A stretch of DNA of 64,000 nt from Clostridia bacterium (GTDB lineage: Bacteria > Bacillota_A > Clostridia > Oscillospirales > Acutalibacteraceae), in NCBI GenBank assembly GCA_017397065.1, contig JAFQKE010000028.1:69062-133061 (forward strand), written 5' to 3'. Every line of letters begins with the position of its first letter. Position 1 is the first letter of the stretch. The notes under the pieces were generated by a model. That model was not told where the DNA came from and did no database searches. It saw nothing but the letters and a program-made list of their open reading frames with translations. Shown here piece after piece: positions 1 through 9,859 of this stretch. The position numbers and the translations under genes are program-made.

Positions 1-2
1 TT

Positions 3-1511
3 TTAGAGGATTACGTTTTTACAAACAGGTCATTAACGTCGGTTGAGACCTATGCTCCGGTGCCCACCGAGTATACTTTTGTAGATTTTGATAAAGACGG
101 TGCTAAAGAGTTTGTTGTGAACTTTTTTGATGGATATGAAAGTCTTTACCTTTTGTTCCACATAAAAGAATCAGAGGTTTATGGCTATGAGTTCAAAAGC
201 ACCGATTTGCAGTCCCTTAAAAGCGATGGCTCCTTTATGATGACCACCGCCTCAAAAGGGCAATATATCTGTAATTTAACCTTTAACGGCAACAAATATA
301 TTCTTAATTTAAACGCCGCATACGACCCTCCCAAGCTTGAAATCGGCGGTGAACTCTACTCCGAGGTGGAGGTTCAAAAATATATCTCCGAATGGCAGCT
401 TAAAGAAAACGCCACCTGGCATTCCTACGGTGATTCAGCCCACACAAATATAGTCACCTCTACAAGCTCCGTTTCGGCCGAAAACACCTCAATGATAGAC
501 CTTAGCAACTATATTACTGTAACCTTTGAGGGTAAAGATATGGCAGGCTATGCCACCGTAACCTTTGATAAAGAAAGATTTTTGCTGGATAATATTAACA
601 AGGTCTCCTTTAAAGAGGAAAATATGCAGGTCTACAATGATCTTTATGGCTATGTGGACGAATCGGCCGCAAGTGCTATGCTTAGCTTTATAAACGTAAA
701 GCTGGACGTTGTTAATAAGCTCTCCAATGGTGACACAGTTCAGGTTTTGTGGGAGCTGGACAGCGACAAAATCCTTTCATATTTTAATGTAAACTATATT
801 CATCCACCAAAAACCTACGTGGTAACGGGGCTTGAAAATCCGGATACCTATGACCCATTTGAGAACCTTACGGTTCAGTTCTCCGGCATATCTCCATACG
901 GAACGGCAAGCTGTAGCAGCAGTTACGATTATTACGGCGGAACCTACACCATTTCTCCGAGCAGCAACTTGAAAAACGGCAGCAAGGTAAAGGTTACATA
1001 CAACTGTCAGGATAACGCCACTATGATGGAGCTTTACGGCACCTACCCCTCGGTACTGGAAAAGACCTACACCGTAAAGGGGCTAAGCTCATACGTAAAA
1101 TCCACCGACGAAATTTCAGATGACCAATATAATCAAATGGTTGCCGATGCGGCACAGCACGTATATGTTCCGGGGTATGGATATTACTCCGACGCAACAT
1201 ATTGCGGAAATTTCTTCTTCACTTCAAAAGGCGATCCTAATGATTACTATTACAGCTACGGTAAAACCCTTGGAAATATGATTTTCCTTGTTTTCTCACA
1301 CCCCTCTGACTGGGATGACTCCTATTCCCGTACCGTTTACAGCGTAATAAGGCTTGACAATATAATTATTGATTCCTACGGCAACATATCATATTTTTCA
1401 TATGACTTTACAAATTTTGATTCATATTATGAAAATGAAAAGGAATTAAAAGCATTGGCAAACGGATATAAAAGCGATATGAAATTCACCGATAATTTAA
1501 TGCTTGACTAA
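3..1511 (+). CDS. Repeat-containing protein of unknown function, 5'-truncated by the window edge
   Basis: The reading frame stays open upstream of the first possible start (GTG at 60) to base 3, so the true N-terminus lies outside the window. About 500 residues are visible. Two copies of a beta-rich repeat can be recognised: each starts with a hydrophobic stretch like NYITVTFEG or NLTVQFSG (near 510 and 860), carries an NG-x-x-V-x-V segment, and ends in KTYxVxGL (near 810 and 1060). Such repeats occur in Clostridia proteins that carry an N-terminal zinc ribbon and membrane anchor, so an extracytoplasmic protein with that missing head is plausible but not shown. The C-terminal ~150 residues are rich in Tyr, Ser and Asp. 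No catalytic motif is seen. It ends at a TAA just before a bidirectional hairpin and converges with fhs. The assignment as a real CDS is firm; the function is unknown. Confidence 0.75.
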   Translation, partial: LEDYVFTNRSLTSVETYAPVPTEYTFVDFDKDGAKEFVVNFFDGYESLYLLFHIKESEVYGYEFKSTDLQSLKSDGSFMMTTASKGQYICNLTFNGNKYILNLNAAYDPPKLEIGGELYSEVEVQKYISEWQLKENATWHSYGDSAHTNIVTSTSSVSAENTSMIDLSNYITVTFEGKDMAGYATVTFDKERFLLDNINKVSFKEENMQVYNDLYGYVDESAASAMLSFINVKLDVVNKLSNGDTVQVLWELDSDKILSYFNVNYIHPPKTYVVTGLENPDTYDPFENLTVQFSGISPYGTASCSSSYDYYGGTYTISPSSNLKNGSKVKVTYNCQDNATMMELYGTYPSVLEKTYTVKGLSSYVKSTDEISDDQYNQMVADAAQHVYVPGYGYYSDATYCGNFFFTSKGDPNDYYYSYGKTLGNMIFLVFSHPSDWDDSYSRTVYSVIRLDNIIIDSYGNISYFSYDFTNFDSYYENEKELKALANGYKSDMKFTDNLMLD

Positions 1512-1569
1512 AAACGGAGATTTAAAAAAGATTATTATATCCCTTTAAATTAAGAATAAAATGAAATAA

Positions 1570-1616
1570 AAAATCTGCAATAAAAGTGAGAAAAAAGCAC
1601 TTTCGTTGCAGATTTT
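1570..1616. terminator. Bidirectional hairpin terminator between converging genes (AAATCTGCAA family, copy 1)
   Basis: Outer arms AAAATCTGCAA (1570-1580) and TTGCAGATTTT (1606-1616) pair perfectly, and an inner AAAGTG/CACTTT helix extends the stem. T-runs follow on both strands. It lies between the converging upstream gene and fhs. The same hairpin plus about 40 bp of upstream sequence recurs near 27140-27250, and the stem alone recurs at 50081-50127. Confidence 0.8.
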
Positions 1617-1668
1617 ATTTTTATAAATATATTAGGCAGATAAACTAACTTCTAATATCCGGTATTTT

Positions 1669-3342
1669 TTAGAAAAGACCTGTGATTTTGCCGTTTTCAT
1701 CAACGTCAATTTTCTCTGCTGCCGGTACCTTTGGTAAACCGGGCATAGTCATAATATCGCCTGTAAGCACTACTATAAAGCCTGCGCCTGCCGAGATTTT
1801 AACGTTTTTAATGGTTACGGTAAAGCCATCGGGTGCACCGAGCTTTGCAGGGTCATCAGAGAAACTGTACTGTGTTTTTGCCATACAAACGGGGCAATTT
1901 GCAAAGCCGAGCTCGGTGAGCTGTGCTATCTGCTTTTTAGCGGCAGGAAGAATATTTATACCGTCACCGCCGTAAACCTTTTTAACAACGGCTTCAATCT
2001 TTTCTTCAATGGTGCCGTCCAGCTCATAGGCAAAGGTGAAGTCACCCTTTTCCTCATCGCAAAGGCGAACAACCTCTTTTGCAAGGTCGATTCCGCCATT
2101 TCCACCCTCTGCCCAAACGTTGGAGAGAACGGTGTTTACGCCCAGCTCTTTGCATTTAGCAATAATGAAGTCAATCTCATTATCGGTATCGGTGGGGAAA
2201 CGGTTTACAGCAACCACGCAGGGAAGCTTATAAACATTTTTGATGTTGGAAACGTGGCGAAGAAGATTGGGAATACCCTTTTCTAAAGCACCTAAATCCT
2301 CATTGCCAAGCTCTGTTTTTGCAAGACCGCCGTGCATTTTAAGGGCACGAACAGTAGCAACAACCACAACGGCATCAGGGGTGAGTCCTGCCATACGGCA
2401 TTTAATATCCAAGAATTTTTCTGCACCAAGGTCGGCACCAAAACCGGCCTCGGTAATAGCATAGTCACCCATTTTAAGGGCAAGCTTTGTAGCCATTACA
2501 GAGTTACAGCCGTGTGCAATGTTAGCAAAGGGACCGCCGTGAACAAAGGCAGGAGTGCCCTCTAAGGTCTGCACAAGGTTGGGTTTTATAGCATCCTTTA
2601 AAAGAGCGGTCATTGCACCTGCCGCCTTAAGCTCGCCACAGGTTACAGGCTTATCATCATAGGTGTAGCCAACAATTATGCGTGAAAGACGCTCTTTAAG
2701 GTCGGTAATGGAATTAGAAAGGCAAAGTACCGCCATAATTTCGCTTGCAACGGTAATATCAAAGCCATCCTCACGGGGAACGCCCTGCATTCTGCCGCCG
2801 AGACCGTCAATAACGTTTCTGAGCTGACGGTCATTCATATCCACACAGCGTTTCCAAGTGATTTTTTTAACGTCAATACCGAGTGCATTGCCCTGCTGAA
2901 TATGGTTATCGAGCATAGCGGCAAGAAGATTGTTTGCGGCACCGATTGCGTGGAAGTCACCGGTGAAGTGAAGATTTATATCCTCCATAGGAACAACCTG
3001 AGCATATCCGCCACCTGCGGCACCGCCCTTAACACCGAAAACGGGGCCGAGGGAGGGCTCACGAAGAGCAACTGTAACGTTTTTGCCGATTTTTTTAAGA
3101 CCCTCTGCAAGACCTATAGTGGTAGTGGTTTTACCCTCGCCCGCAGGGGTGGGGGTAATTGCCGTTACCAGAATGAGCTTGCCGTTTTCACGGTCGGTCT
3201 CATTTAAAAGTGCGGGATCAATTTTAGCCTTATATCTGCCATACTGTTCAATATACTTTTCATCAACATTTGCAGTCTTGGCAATTTCGGTAATAGGCTG
3301 CATTATACATTCCTGAGCTATTTCAATATCGGATTTATACAT
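1669..3342 (-). CDS. fhs: Formate--tetrahydrofolate ligase
   Basis: 557 residues, the usual length for this enzyme. It makes 10-formyl-THF from formate, ATP and THF in the cytoplasm. The nucleotide-binding loop [14 protein letters not shown] is at about residues 65-78, and the family block [10 protein letters not shown] follows near residue 95. It is the last gene of the purine operon, 13 bp after purL, and converges with the gene at the left edge. Its product feeds PurN and the AICAR formyltransferase encoded upstream, so its place in a ZTP-controlled operon makes sense. The gene could equally serve acetogenic or formate-assimilating C1 flow; nothing in this window decides that. Confidence 0.97.
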   Translation of the reverse strand: MYKSDIEIAQECIMQPITEIAKTANVDEKYIEQYGRYKAKIDPALLNETDRENGKLILVTAITPTPAGEGKTTTTIGLAEGLKKIGKNVTVALREPSLGPVFGVKGGAAGGGYAQVVPMEDINLHFTGDFHAIGAANNLLAAMLDNHIQQGNALGIDVKKITWKRCVDMNDRQLRNVIDGLGGRMQGVPREDGFDITVASEIMAVLCLSNSITDLKERLSRIIVGYTYDDKPVTCGELKAAGAMTALLKDAIKPNLVQTLEGTPAFVHGGPFANIAHGCNSVMATKLALKMGDYAITEAGFGADLGAEKFLDIKCRMAGLTPDAVVVVATVRALKMHGGLAKTELGNEDLGALEKGIPNLLRHVSNIKNVYKLPCVVAVNRFPTDTDNEIDFIIAKCKELGVNTVLSNVWAEGGNGGIDLAKEVVRLCDEEKGDFTFAYELDGTIEEKIEAVVKKVYGGDGINILPAAKKQIAQLTELGFANCPVCMAKTQYSFSDDPAKLGAPDGFTVTIKNVKISAGAGFIVVLTGDIMTMPGLPKVPAAEKIDVDENGKITGLF

Positions 3343-3355
3343 TTTAATTCACCCT

Positions 3356-6300
3356 TTATTTGTAATATTCAAAAGCACTGTCAAAGAGTCCTAAGTTATA
3401 ATCACCCGGAACGTTGCGATAGAGGTTATCGCCAACACGCTCACTATGACCCATTTTACCAAGTACACGACCGTCGGGAGAGGTAATACCCTCAATTGCC
3501 CATACCGAGTTGTTGGGATTAAAGCGAACATCGTCGGTAGGATTGCCGTTTAAATCAACATACTGAGTAAGAATCTGACCGTTTTGCTCCAGCTTTTGCA
3601 CAAGCTCCTCGCTTGCGATGAAGCGACCCTCACCGTGAGAGATGGGAACTAAGTAAACATCACCAACATTAGCCTTGCTCATCCAAGGGGATTTATTCGA
3701 AGCAACACGTGTGTGAACGATTCTTGACTGATGGCGGCCGATAGTGTTAAAGGTAAGTGTTGGGCAGGTGGCATCGGTATCAATTATCTCGCCGTAGGGT
3801 ACAAGACCGAGCTTGATAAGTGCCTGGAAGCCGTTGCAAATACCGCACATTAAGCCGTCACGCTCTTTAAGGAGCTTCATAACGCCATCTTTAATTTCGG
3901 GTGAGCGGAAGAATGCGGTAATAAATTTACCTGAACCCTCCGGCTCGTCACCGCCCGAGAAGCCGCCGGGAATGAATACTATCTGGCTATCTGCGAGCTT
4001 TTTAGCAAAATACTCTGTAGATTCAGCAATAGCCGATGCTGTAAGGTTGCGGATAATAACCGTTTCGGCCTCAAGACCTGCACGTTCAGCCGCTCTTGCT
4101 GAATCGTACTCACAGTTGGTGCCGGGGAATACGGGGATAAGCACCTTAGGTCTTGCAACCTTAATGGCAGGAGAAAGTTTTTCTTTTCTTTCAAAGCTAA
4201 CTGTTTTTATAGCCTTGCCATCATTTTTAATATTGCAGGAGAAAACAGGCTCCAGCTTATCTTCATAGATTTTTAAAAGCTCGTCAAGAGCAACACAATT
4301 ACCGTCACGACAGATTTTTGTCTGCTCGGTGGTTGCACCAATAACCTTGCCTATGTTTATATCCTCAGCAAGCTCTAAAACAAAGCTACCGTATGAATAA
4401 CCAAAGATTTCATCGAGTGAAAGCTCAGGTGCAAACTTGAATCCAATAGAGTTACCAATAGCCATTTTAAGCACAGCCTCGGCAACGCCACCCATACCGG
4501 GAGTGTAGCAGGCTACGCACTTTTTACTGCGTGTAAGCTCGGTAACCTTATCGAAAACTGAAAGTAAAGACTCGGTAACGGGAAGACCGTTTGCATCATA
4601 CTCGGGAGAAAGTAAAACAACCTTGTGACCTGCCGCTTTAAATTCGGGAGATACAATGTCGGTGCATTTTTCGGTTGTAACGGCAAAGGAAACAAGTGTG
4701 GGAGGAACGTCTAAATCCTCAAACGAACCGCTCATAGAATCCTTACCGCCAATAGCGGCAATGCCGAGCTCTTTCTGGGCTATAAATGCACCAAGAAGTG
4801 CGGCTAAGGGCTTGCCCCAACGCTTAGAATCCTTTAAGGGCTTTTCAAAATATTCTTGGAAGGTTAAATAAACATCCTCAAATTTTGCGCCCGAAGCAAC
4901 AAGCTTTGCAGCCGATTCCACAACTGCCAAATATGCACCGTGATAGGGGCTGGCCGATGTAATGAATGGGTTGTAGCCGTAAGACATAATAGAGCAGGTG
5001 TTGGTTTCACCCTTTTCGAGTGATACCTTGTGAGCCATAGCCTGAATGGGGGTAAGCTGATTTTTACCGCCAAATGGCATAAGCACTGTGCCTGCACCGA
5101 TGGTGGAGTCAAAACGCTCGCTGAGACCACGCTTGGAGCAGATGTTAAGATCGCCTGCAAGGTCTTTCATACCGCTAACAAAGTCGGCAGGTGCTTCCTT
5201 TTTATAATCTTTAGCGGCGGCAGGAGCAATATCAATGTGCTTTTCTGCACCGTTGGAATTTAAAAATTCACGAGAAATATCAACAATTGTTTTGCCGTTC
5301 CAGGTCATACGGAGCCTTGCCTCGGCGGTAACCTCGGCAACAACAGTAGCCTCAAGATTTTCGAGTGTCGCAAGCTCTAAGAATCTATCAACATCCTTGG
5401 CCTCAACAACAACAGCCATTCTCTCCTGAGATTCACTAATAGCAAGCTCGGTGCCATCAAGTCCGTCATACTTTTTTGGAACCTTATCAAGGTTAATGAG
5501 GAGTCCGTCGGCAAGCTCACCAATAGCAACCGATACACCGCCTGCACCGAAGTCGTTACAACGGCGGATTAAAAGAGATGCCTCAGGGTTTCGGAAAAGA
5601 CGCTGAAGCTTTCTCTCCTCGGGAGCGTTACCCTTTTGAACCTCAGCTCCACAGCTTTCAAGTGACTGGAGGTTGTGGGATTTTGAGGAGCCTGTAGCAC
5701 CGCCACAACCGTCACGACCGGTGCGGCCGCCAAGAAGAATAACCTTGTCGCCGGGGTCGGGACATTCTCTGCGAACATTTTTAGCAGGAGCGGCGGCAAC
5801 AACTGCACCAATCTCCATACGCTTTGCGGCATAGCCGTCATGATAAATTTCATCTACCAAGCCGGTTGCAAGACCGATTTGGTTACCGTAAGAGCTGTAT
5901 CCTGCGGCGGCGGTAGTAACAATCTTTTTCTGAGGTAATTTGCCCGTTAAGGTTTCATCAACAGGGCGGAGGGGATCGGCGGCACCGGTAACACGCATTG
6001 CGCCGTAAACATAGGAACGTCCCGAAAGCGGGTCACGGATTGCACCACCAATACAGGTAGCGGCACCACCAAAGGGCTCGATTTCGGTAGGATGATTGTG
6101 GGTTTCATTTTTAAAGAGTAAAAGCCAATCTTCATCATTACCGTTTACATCAACCTTGATTTTAACGGTGCAGGCGTTGATTTCTTCCGATTCATCAAGT
6201 TTTTGAAGCTTGCCCTGCTTTTTTAAATATTTAGCGGCAAGAGTACCAATATCCATAAGGTTAATTGGCTTGGTTCTGCCAAGCTCTTTTCTTGCTTCAA

Positions 6301-7048
6301 TGTACTCATCATAAGCCGATTGCAAAAGCTCGTCCTCAAACTTAACGCTGTCAATGGTGGTGAGGAATGTGGTATGACGGCAATGATCCGACCAATATGT
6401 ATCTATCATACGGATTTCGGTGATGGTGGGATCTCTGTCCTCGGTTTTGAAATATTCCTGACAAAAGGCAATATCATCGGCATCCATTGCAAGACCATAA
6501 TCGGCAACAAACTGCTCCAAGCCGCTTCTGTCAAGCTTTAAAAATCCGTCAAGAGTTTTAACCTCGGTGGGAATTTCATAATCGGTTGCAAGGGTCTCGG
6601 GCTTATCCAAAGAAGCCTCTCTTGCCTCCACGGGGTTGATAACATATTTTTTGATTTTTTCGATTTCTTCAGCAGTAAGGTCGCCATAAAGGGCATAAAC
6701 CTTAGCGGTGCGAACGGTTGGACGCTCACCCTTTGATATGATTTGGATACACTGGGCGGCGGAGTCGGCACGCTGGTCAAACTGACCGGGAAGATACTCA
6801 ACTGCAAAAATCACCTTTGCGGCGGCATCTTCAAATACTTCTGCCGTTTCATCAAGCTGAGGCTCGGAAAATACGGTGGAAACCGAAGCTTTAAAAAGCT
6901 CCTCGGTAATATTTTCAACATCATAACGGTTGATGAGCCTTAACTCCTTTAAAGAACTAATCTGCAAAAAGGAAACTATATCTTCCTTTAGGTGGTCGGC
7001 TTCGTGGCGAAGCCCCATTTTCTTTTCTACAAAAATTCTGTAAACCAT
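3356..7048 (-). CDS. purL: Phosphoribosylformylglycinamidine synthase, single-chain PurL with fused glutaminase
   Basis: 1230 residues from the ATG at 7048, which has a GGAGG six bases upstream; an in-frame start at 7084 has no good ribosome site. It converts FGAR to FGAM with glutamine and ATP. The synthetase part contains two PurM-like halves, with blocks such as FKNETHNHPTEIEPFGGAAT and GATGSS. The C-terminal ~270 residues are a class I amidotransferase: PVFPGTNCE, the nucleophile in CGICNGFQ and a catalytic His/Glu region around GHSER. So PurL and PurQ are one polypeptide here, as in many Clostridia and in proteobacterial PurL, and no separate purS or purQ is needed. It lies between purD and fhs in the same operon. 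Confidence 0.97.
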   Translation of the reverse strand: MVYRIFVEKKMGLRHEADHLKEDIVSFLQISSLKELRLINRYDVENITEELFKASVSTVFSEPQLDETAEVFEDAAAKVIFAVEYLPGQFDQRADSAAQCIQIISKGERPTVRTAKVYALYGDLTAEEIEKIKKYVINPVEAREASLDKPETLATDYEIPTEVKTLDGFLKLDRSGLEQFVADYGLAMDADDIAFCQEYFKTEDRDPTITEIRMIDTYWSDHCRHTTFLTTIDSVKFEDELLQSAYDEYIEARKELGRTKPINLMDIGTLAAKYLKKQGKLQKLDESEEINACTVKIKVDVNGNDEDWLLLFKNETHNHPTEIEPFGGAATCIGGAIRDPLSGRSYVYGAMRVTGAADPLRPVDETLTGKLPQKKIVTTAAAGYSSYGNQIGLATGLVDEIYHDGYAAKRMEIGAVVAAAPAKNVRRECPDPGDKVILLGGRTGRDGCGGATGSSKSHNLQSLESCGAEVQKGNAPEERKLQRLFRNPEASLLIRRCNDFGAGGVSVAIGELADGLLINLDKVPKKYDGLDGTELAISESQERMAVVVEAKDVDRFLELATLENLEATVVAEVTAEARLRMTWNGKTIVDISREFLNSNGAEKHIDIAPAAAKDYKKEAPADFVSGMKDLAGDLNICSKRGLSERFDSTIGAGTVLMPFGGKNQLTPIQAMAHKVSLEKGETNTCSIMSYGYNPFITSASPYHGAYLAVVESAAKLVASGAKFEDVYLTFQEYFEKPLKDSKRWGKPLAALLGAFIAQKELGIAAIGGKDSMSGSFEDLDVPPTLVSFAVTTEKCTDIVSPEFKAAGHKVVLLSPEYDANGLPVTESLLSVFDKVTELTRSKKCVACYTPGMGGVAEAVLKMAIGNSIGFKFAPELSLDEIFGYSYGSFVLELAEDINIGKVIGATTEQTKICRDGNCVALDELLKIYEDKLEPVFSCNIKNDGKAIKTVSFERKEKLSPAIKVARPKVLIPVFPGTNCEYDSARAAERAGLEAETVIIRNLTASAIAESTEYFAKKLADSQIVFIPGGFSGGDEPEGSGKFITAFFRSPEIKDGVMKLLKERDGLMCGICNGFQALIKLGLVPYGEIIDTDATCPTLTFNTIGRHQSRIVHTRVASNKSPWMSKANVGDVYLVPISHGEGRFIASEELVQKLEQNGQILTQYVDLNGNPTDDVRFNPNNSVWAIEGITSPDGRVLGKMGHSERVGDNLYRNVPGDYNLGLFDSAFEYYK

Positions 7049-7101
7049 AAATCCTCCATAGCGAAATATTTTCGCCAAACACACTATCTTTTTATTTAAT
7101 A

Positions 7102-8373
7102 TTATTTATTAAACGCCGCAAGAGCACGTTTACCAATATCACTTCTGTAAAAACCGTTAGAAAACTCTACCTTTTTGGTGGCGGCGTAGGCCTTTTCTAT
7201 TGCCTTTTCAAGATTTTCGCCGGTTGCAGTAACGCCAAGAACTCTACCGCCGGCTGAAAGGAGCTTGTCGCCATCCTTCTTGGCACCTGCCACATAAACA
7301 AAGCTGTCGTCGGTAGCGTCAGGGAGCTTAATTTCAAAGCCGTTTTCATATTTTACGGGGTAGCCCTTAGAGGCAACAATTACACAACAAGCGGCACCGT
7401 TTTTAAACTTAACCATTTCGGGTGTTAGGTTTTCATCGGTAACGGCCTGCATAATAGTAAAGAGGTCGCTTTCCAAAAGGGGAAGAACAACCTGAGTTTC
7501 GGGGTCACCAAAACGGCAGTTGTACTCAATAACCTTGGGTCCTTTGGGGGTGAGCATAAGACCAAAGTAAAGGCAACCCTTAAAGGTTCTACCCTCGGAT
7601 TTCATTGCATTTATGGTGGGCAGGAATATTGTTTCCATACACACTTTCGCAATATCCTCGGTGTAATAGGGGTTGGGTGCAACGGTACCCATACCGCCGG
7701 TGTTAAGACCTGTATCGTTATCGCCCGCACGCTTATGGTCCATTGAGGAAACCATAGGAACAACCGTTTTGCCATCGGTAAAGGCGAGAACCGAAACCTC
7801 GGGACCGGTTAAAAATTCCTCAACAACAATGTTGTTTCCGCTTTCGCCAAAAACCTTATCCTCCATAATGGAGCGAACGGCATCTAACGCCTCCTCACGG
7901 GTTGTGGCGATTATAACACCCTTGCCGAGAGCCAGACCATCGGCCTTGATAACTACCGGAATATCGGCAGTTTTTAAATGCTCTAACGCATCGGTCGGAT
8001 TATCAAAAACAAAATAATCTGCGGTGGGAATGCCATATTTCTTCATAAGATTTTTAGAGAAAACCTTACTGCCCTCAATAATAGCGGCGGCCTTGTTAGG
8101 GCCGAAGCATTTAATGCCGATTTCATTTAAGGCATCCACACAGCCGAGCACCAGCGGGTCATCGGGAGCTACAACGGCATAATCAATTTTTTCTGTTTTC
8201 GCAAATTCAACTATTTTTTCTATGTCCTTTGCACCTATGTTAACGCAAGTAGCGTCCTCGGCGATGCCGCCGTTACCGGGCAGGGCAAAAATAGTATCAA
8301 TCTTTTTGCTTTTTTTAAGAGATTTTATAATGGCGTGCTCACGGCCACCGCCACCTATAACCATAACCTTCAT
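7102..8373 (-). CDS. purD: Phosphoribosylamine--glycine ligase (GAR synthetase)
   Basis: 423 residues, normal for PurD. It joins phosphoribosylamine and glycine with ATP. The N-terminal fold starts MKVMVIGGGGREHAI, the ATP-grasp domain includes KADGLALGKGV (about residues 143-153), and the metal/ATP site shows EYNCRFGDPETQ. It follows the AICAR formyltransferase gene across a 250-bp repeat-bearing gap and precedes purL by 53 bp. All hallmark residues appear intact. Confidence 0.97.
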   Translation of the reverse strand: MKVMVIGGGGREHAIIKSLKKSKKIDTIFALPGNGGIAEDATCVNIGAKDIEKIVEFAKTEKIDYAVVAPDDPLVLGCVDALNEIGIKCFGPNKAAAIIEGSKVFSKNLMKKYGIPTADYFVFDNPTDALEHLKTADIPVVIKADGLALGKGVIIATTREEALDAVRSIMEDKVFGESGNNIVVEEFLTGPEVSVLAFTDGKTVVPMVSSMDHKRAGDNDTGLNTGGMGTVAPNPYYTEDIAKVCMETIFLPTINAMKSEGRTFKGCLYFGLMLTPKGPKVIEYNCRFGDPETQVVLPLLESDLFTIMQAVTDENLTPEMVKFKNGAACCVIVASKGYPVKYENGFEIKLPDATDDSFVYVAGAKKDGDKLLSAGGRVLGVTATGENLEKAIEKAYAATKKVEFSNGFYRSDIGKRALAAFNK

Positions 8374-8623
8374 TTTAATACCTCATTTGTTGATTAGTTA
8401 CCTTCCCCTCAAGTGGAAGACTTTTTTGCGGACAGTCGAGGCTAATTCCCCTCATAGGGGAAATGCCACAAGGTGGCAAAGGGGTTTGGGCGAAGCCGTA
8501 CCGCCTGTCCCTACGGTATATAAATTCAATATAGATAATTGTAAATTGTTCAGATTGCTGTTTTTGCACGAAGAGCTGTGCTATTTGCACCGCCTGAGTG
8601 CTAAAAACACAATATGGACAATT
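8374..8623. repeat. Repeat-bearing gap between purD and the AICAR formyltransferase gene
   Basis: 250 bp without a gene. The half next to the formyltransferase stop (8541-8623) is a relative of the 104-bp unit found in the purM-purF gap; both share the blocks AATTGTTCAGATTG, GAGCTGTGCTAT and ACAATATGGACAATTT, and both touch the upstream gene's stop codon. The other half (about 8427-8514) looks like a GTAGGG-capped hairpin whose arms (GCGGACAGTC and CCTGTCCCTAC) are separated by a ~65-bp insert holding further small hairpins (CCCCTCATAGGGG, TGCCACAAGGTGGCA). Confidence 0.6.
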
Positions 8624-9808
8624 TTAGTGGTGGAATAATCTCATTCCGGTAAATGCCATTGCCATATTATACTTATTGCAGCAAGCAATAACAGCATCGT
8701 CACGAATTGAACCACCGGGTTCTGCAATGTATTTAACACCGCTGCGTTTTGCACGCTCAATGTTATCATCAAAGGGGAAGAATGCATCTGAACCAAGAGC
8801 CACGCCGTCGATGGTAGAAAGATAAGCTTTAATATCCTCATCGGTTAAAGGTGCGGGCTGTTCGGTAAAGTAGTTCTGCCAGATGCCGTCGGCAGTAACG
8901 TCCTCCTCGTTGCGATTGATATAACCGTCAATTACGTTATCACGGGTGGGGCGGGCAATATCTGCCTTAAAGGGGAGATTTAAAACCTTATCGTGCTGAC
9001 GTAAGAACCAAGTATCAGCCTTAGTGCCTGCAAGACGGGTGCAATGGATTCTGGACTGCTGACCTGCACCAACACCGATTGCCTGACCGTCAACTGCATA
9101 GCAAACCGAGTTGGACTGGGTATATTTAAGAGTGATAAGAGCAATAATTAAATCTCTTACTGCACTTTCGGGGAGCTCCTTATTATCGGTAACGATATTA
9201 GAAAGAAGCTCACGATTGATTTCAAAATTGTTTCTGCCCTGCTCAAAGCTGATGCCGTAAACCTGCTTGGTTTCAATCTCGGCAGGAACATAATCAGGGT
9301 CAATTTTAACTATGTTGTAGTTACCGTTTCTTTTGGATTTTAAAATCTCAAGTGCCTCGGGCTCATAACCGGGGGCGATGATACCGTCGGAAACCTCACG
9401 CTTAATCATTAAGGCGGTGGTAACGTCGCAAACGTCAGAAAGAGCTACCCAGTCACCAAAGGAACACATACGGTCGGTGCCTCGGGCTCTTGCATAGGCA
9501 CAGGCTAAGGGGGAATCATCAAGACCCTCAATATCATCTACAAAGCAGGCCTTTTTAAGCTTGTCTGAAAGGGGCACGCCAACTGCGGCGGAGGTGGGGC
9601 TTACGTGCTTAAAGGAGGTAACTGCCGGAAGACCGAGCGCCGCTTTAAGCTCCTTTACAAGCTGCCAAGAGTTGAATGCATCTAAAAAGTTGATGTAGCC
9701 GGGGCGACCCGAGAGAATCTCAATGGGAAGCTCGCTGCCATCTGCCATATATATTTTTGAGGGTTTTTGGTTGGGATTACAACCATATTTAAGTTCAAAT
9801 TCTTTCAT
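8624..9808 (-). CDS. Stand-alone AICAR transformylase (PurH C-terminal domain as a separate protein)
   Basis: 394 residues from the ATG at 9808, which has AAAGGA upstream; a TTG at 9829 is in frame but lies before that ribosome site. It transfers a formyl group from 10-formyl-THF to AICAR, giving FAICAR. The catalytic Lys-His pair sits in SFKHVSP (about residues 66-72), and blocks such as RGTDRMCSFGDW and GVGAGQQSRIHCTRLAG are typical of AICARFT. The N-terminal MGS-like IMP cyclohydrolase domain of classic PurH is absent. The next gene upstream in the operon encodes a different type of IMP cyclohydrolase, so two genes together replace PurH. Confidence 0.95.
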   Translation of the reverse strand: MKEFELKYGCNPNQKPSKIYMADGSELPIEILSGRPGYINFLDAFNSWQLVKELKAALGLPAVTSFKHVSPTSAAVGVPLSDKLKKACFVDDIEGLDDSPLACAYARARGTDRMCSFGDWVALSDVCDVTTALMIKREVSDGIIAPGYEPEALEILKSKRNGNYNIVKIDPDYVPAEIETKQVYGISFEQGRNNFEINRELLSNIVTDNKELPESAVRDLIIALITLKYTQSNSVCYAVDGQAIGVGAGQQSRIHCTRLAGTKADTWFLRQHDKVLNLPFKADIARPTRDNVIDGYINRNEEDVTADGIWQNYFTEQPAPLTDEDIKAYLSTIDGVALGSDAFFPFDDNIERAKRSGVKYIAEPGGSIRDDAVIACCNKYNMAMAFTGMRLFHH

Positions 9809-9832
9809 TTTTGATTTTCCTTTCAACAAAAC

Positions 9833-9858
9833 GGGACGTCGAGGGCGCCGTCCCCTAC
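9833..9858. repeat. GTAGGG-capped hairpin between two purine genes
   Basis: The stem GGGACGTCGAGGGCGCCGTC followed by CCCTAC is a member of the dispersed hairpin family described in the findings (cap at the right end, reversed orientation). It fills most of the 51-bp gap between the IMP cyclohydrolase stop and the formyltransferase start and, in the mRNA, would lie between the two cistrons. Confidence 0.65.
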
Positions 9859-9859
9859 A

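Noticed and set aside
8222..8638. 138-residue plus-strand open frame across the purD start and the repeat gap
   Set aside because: It covers the purD N-terminus in antisense and then repeat sequence; no start signals.
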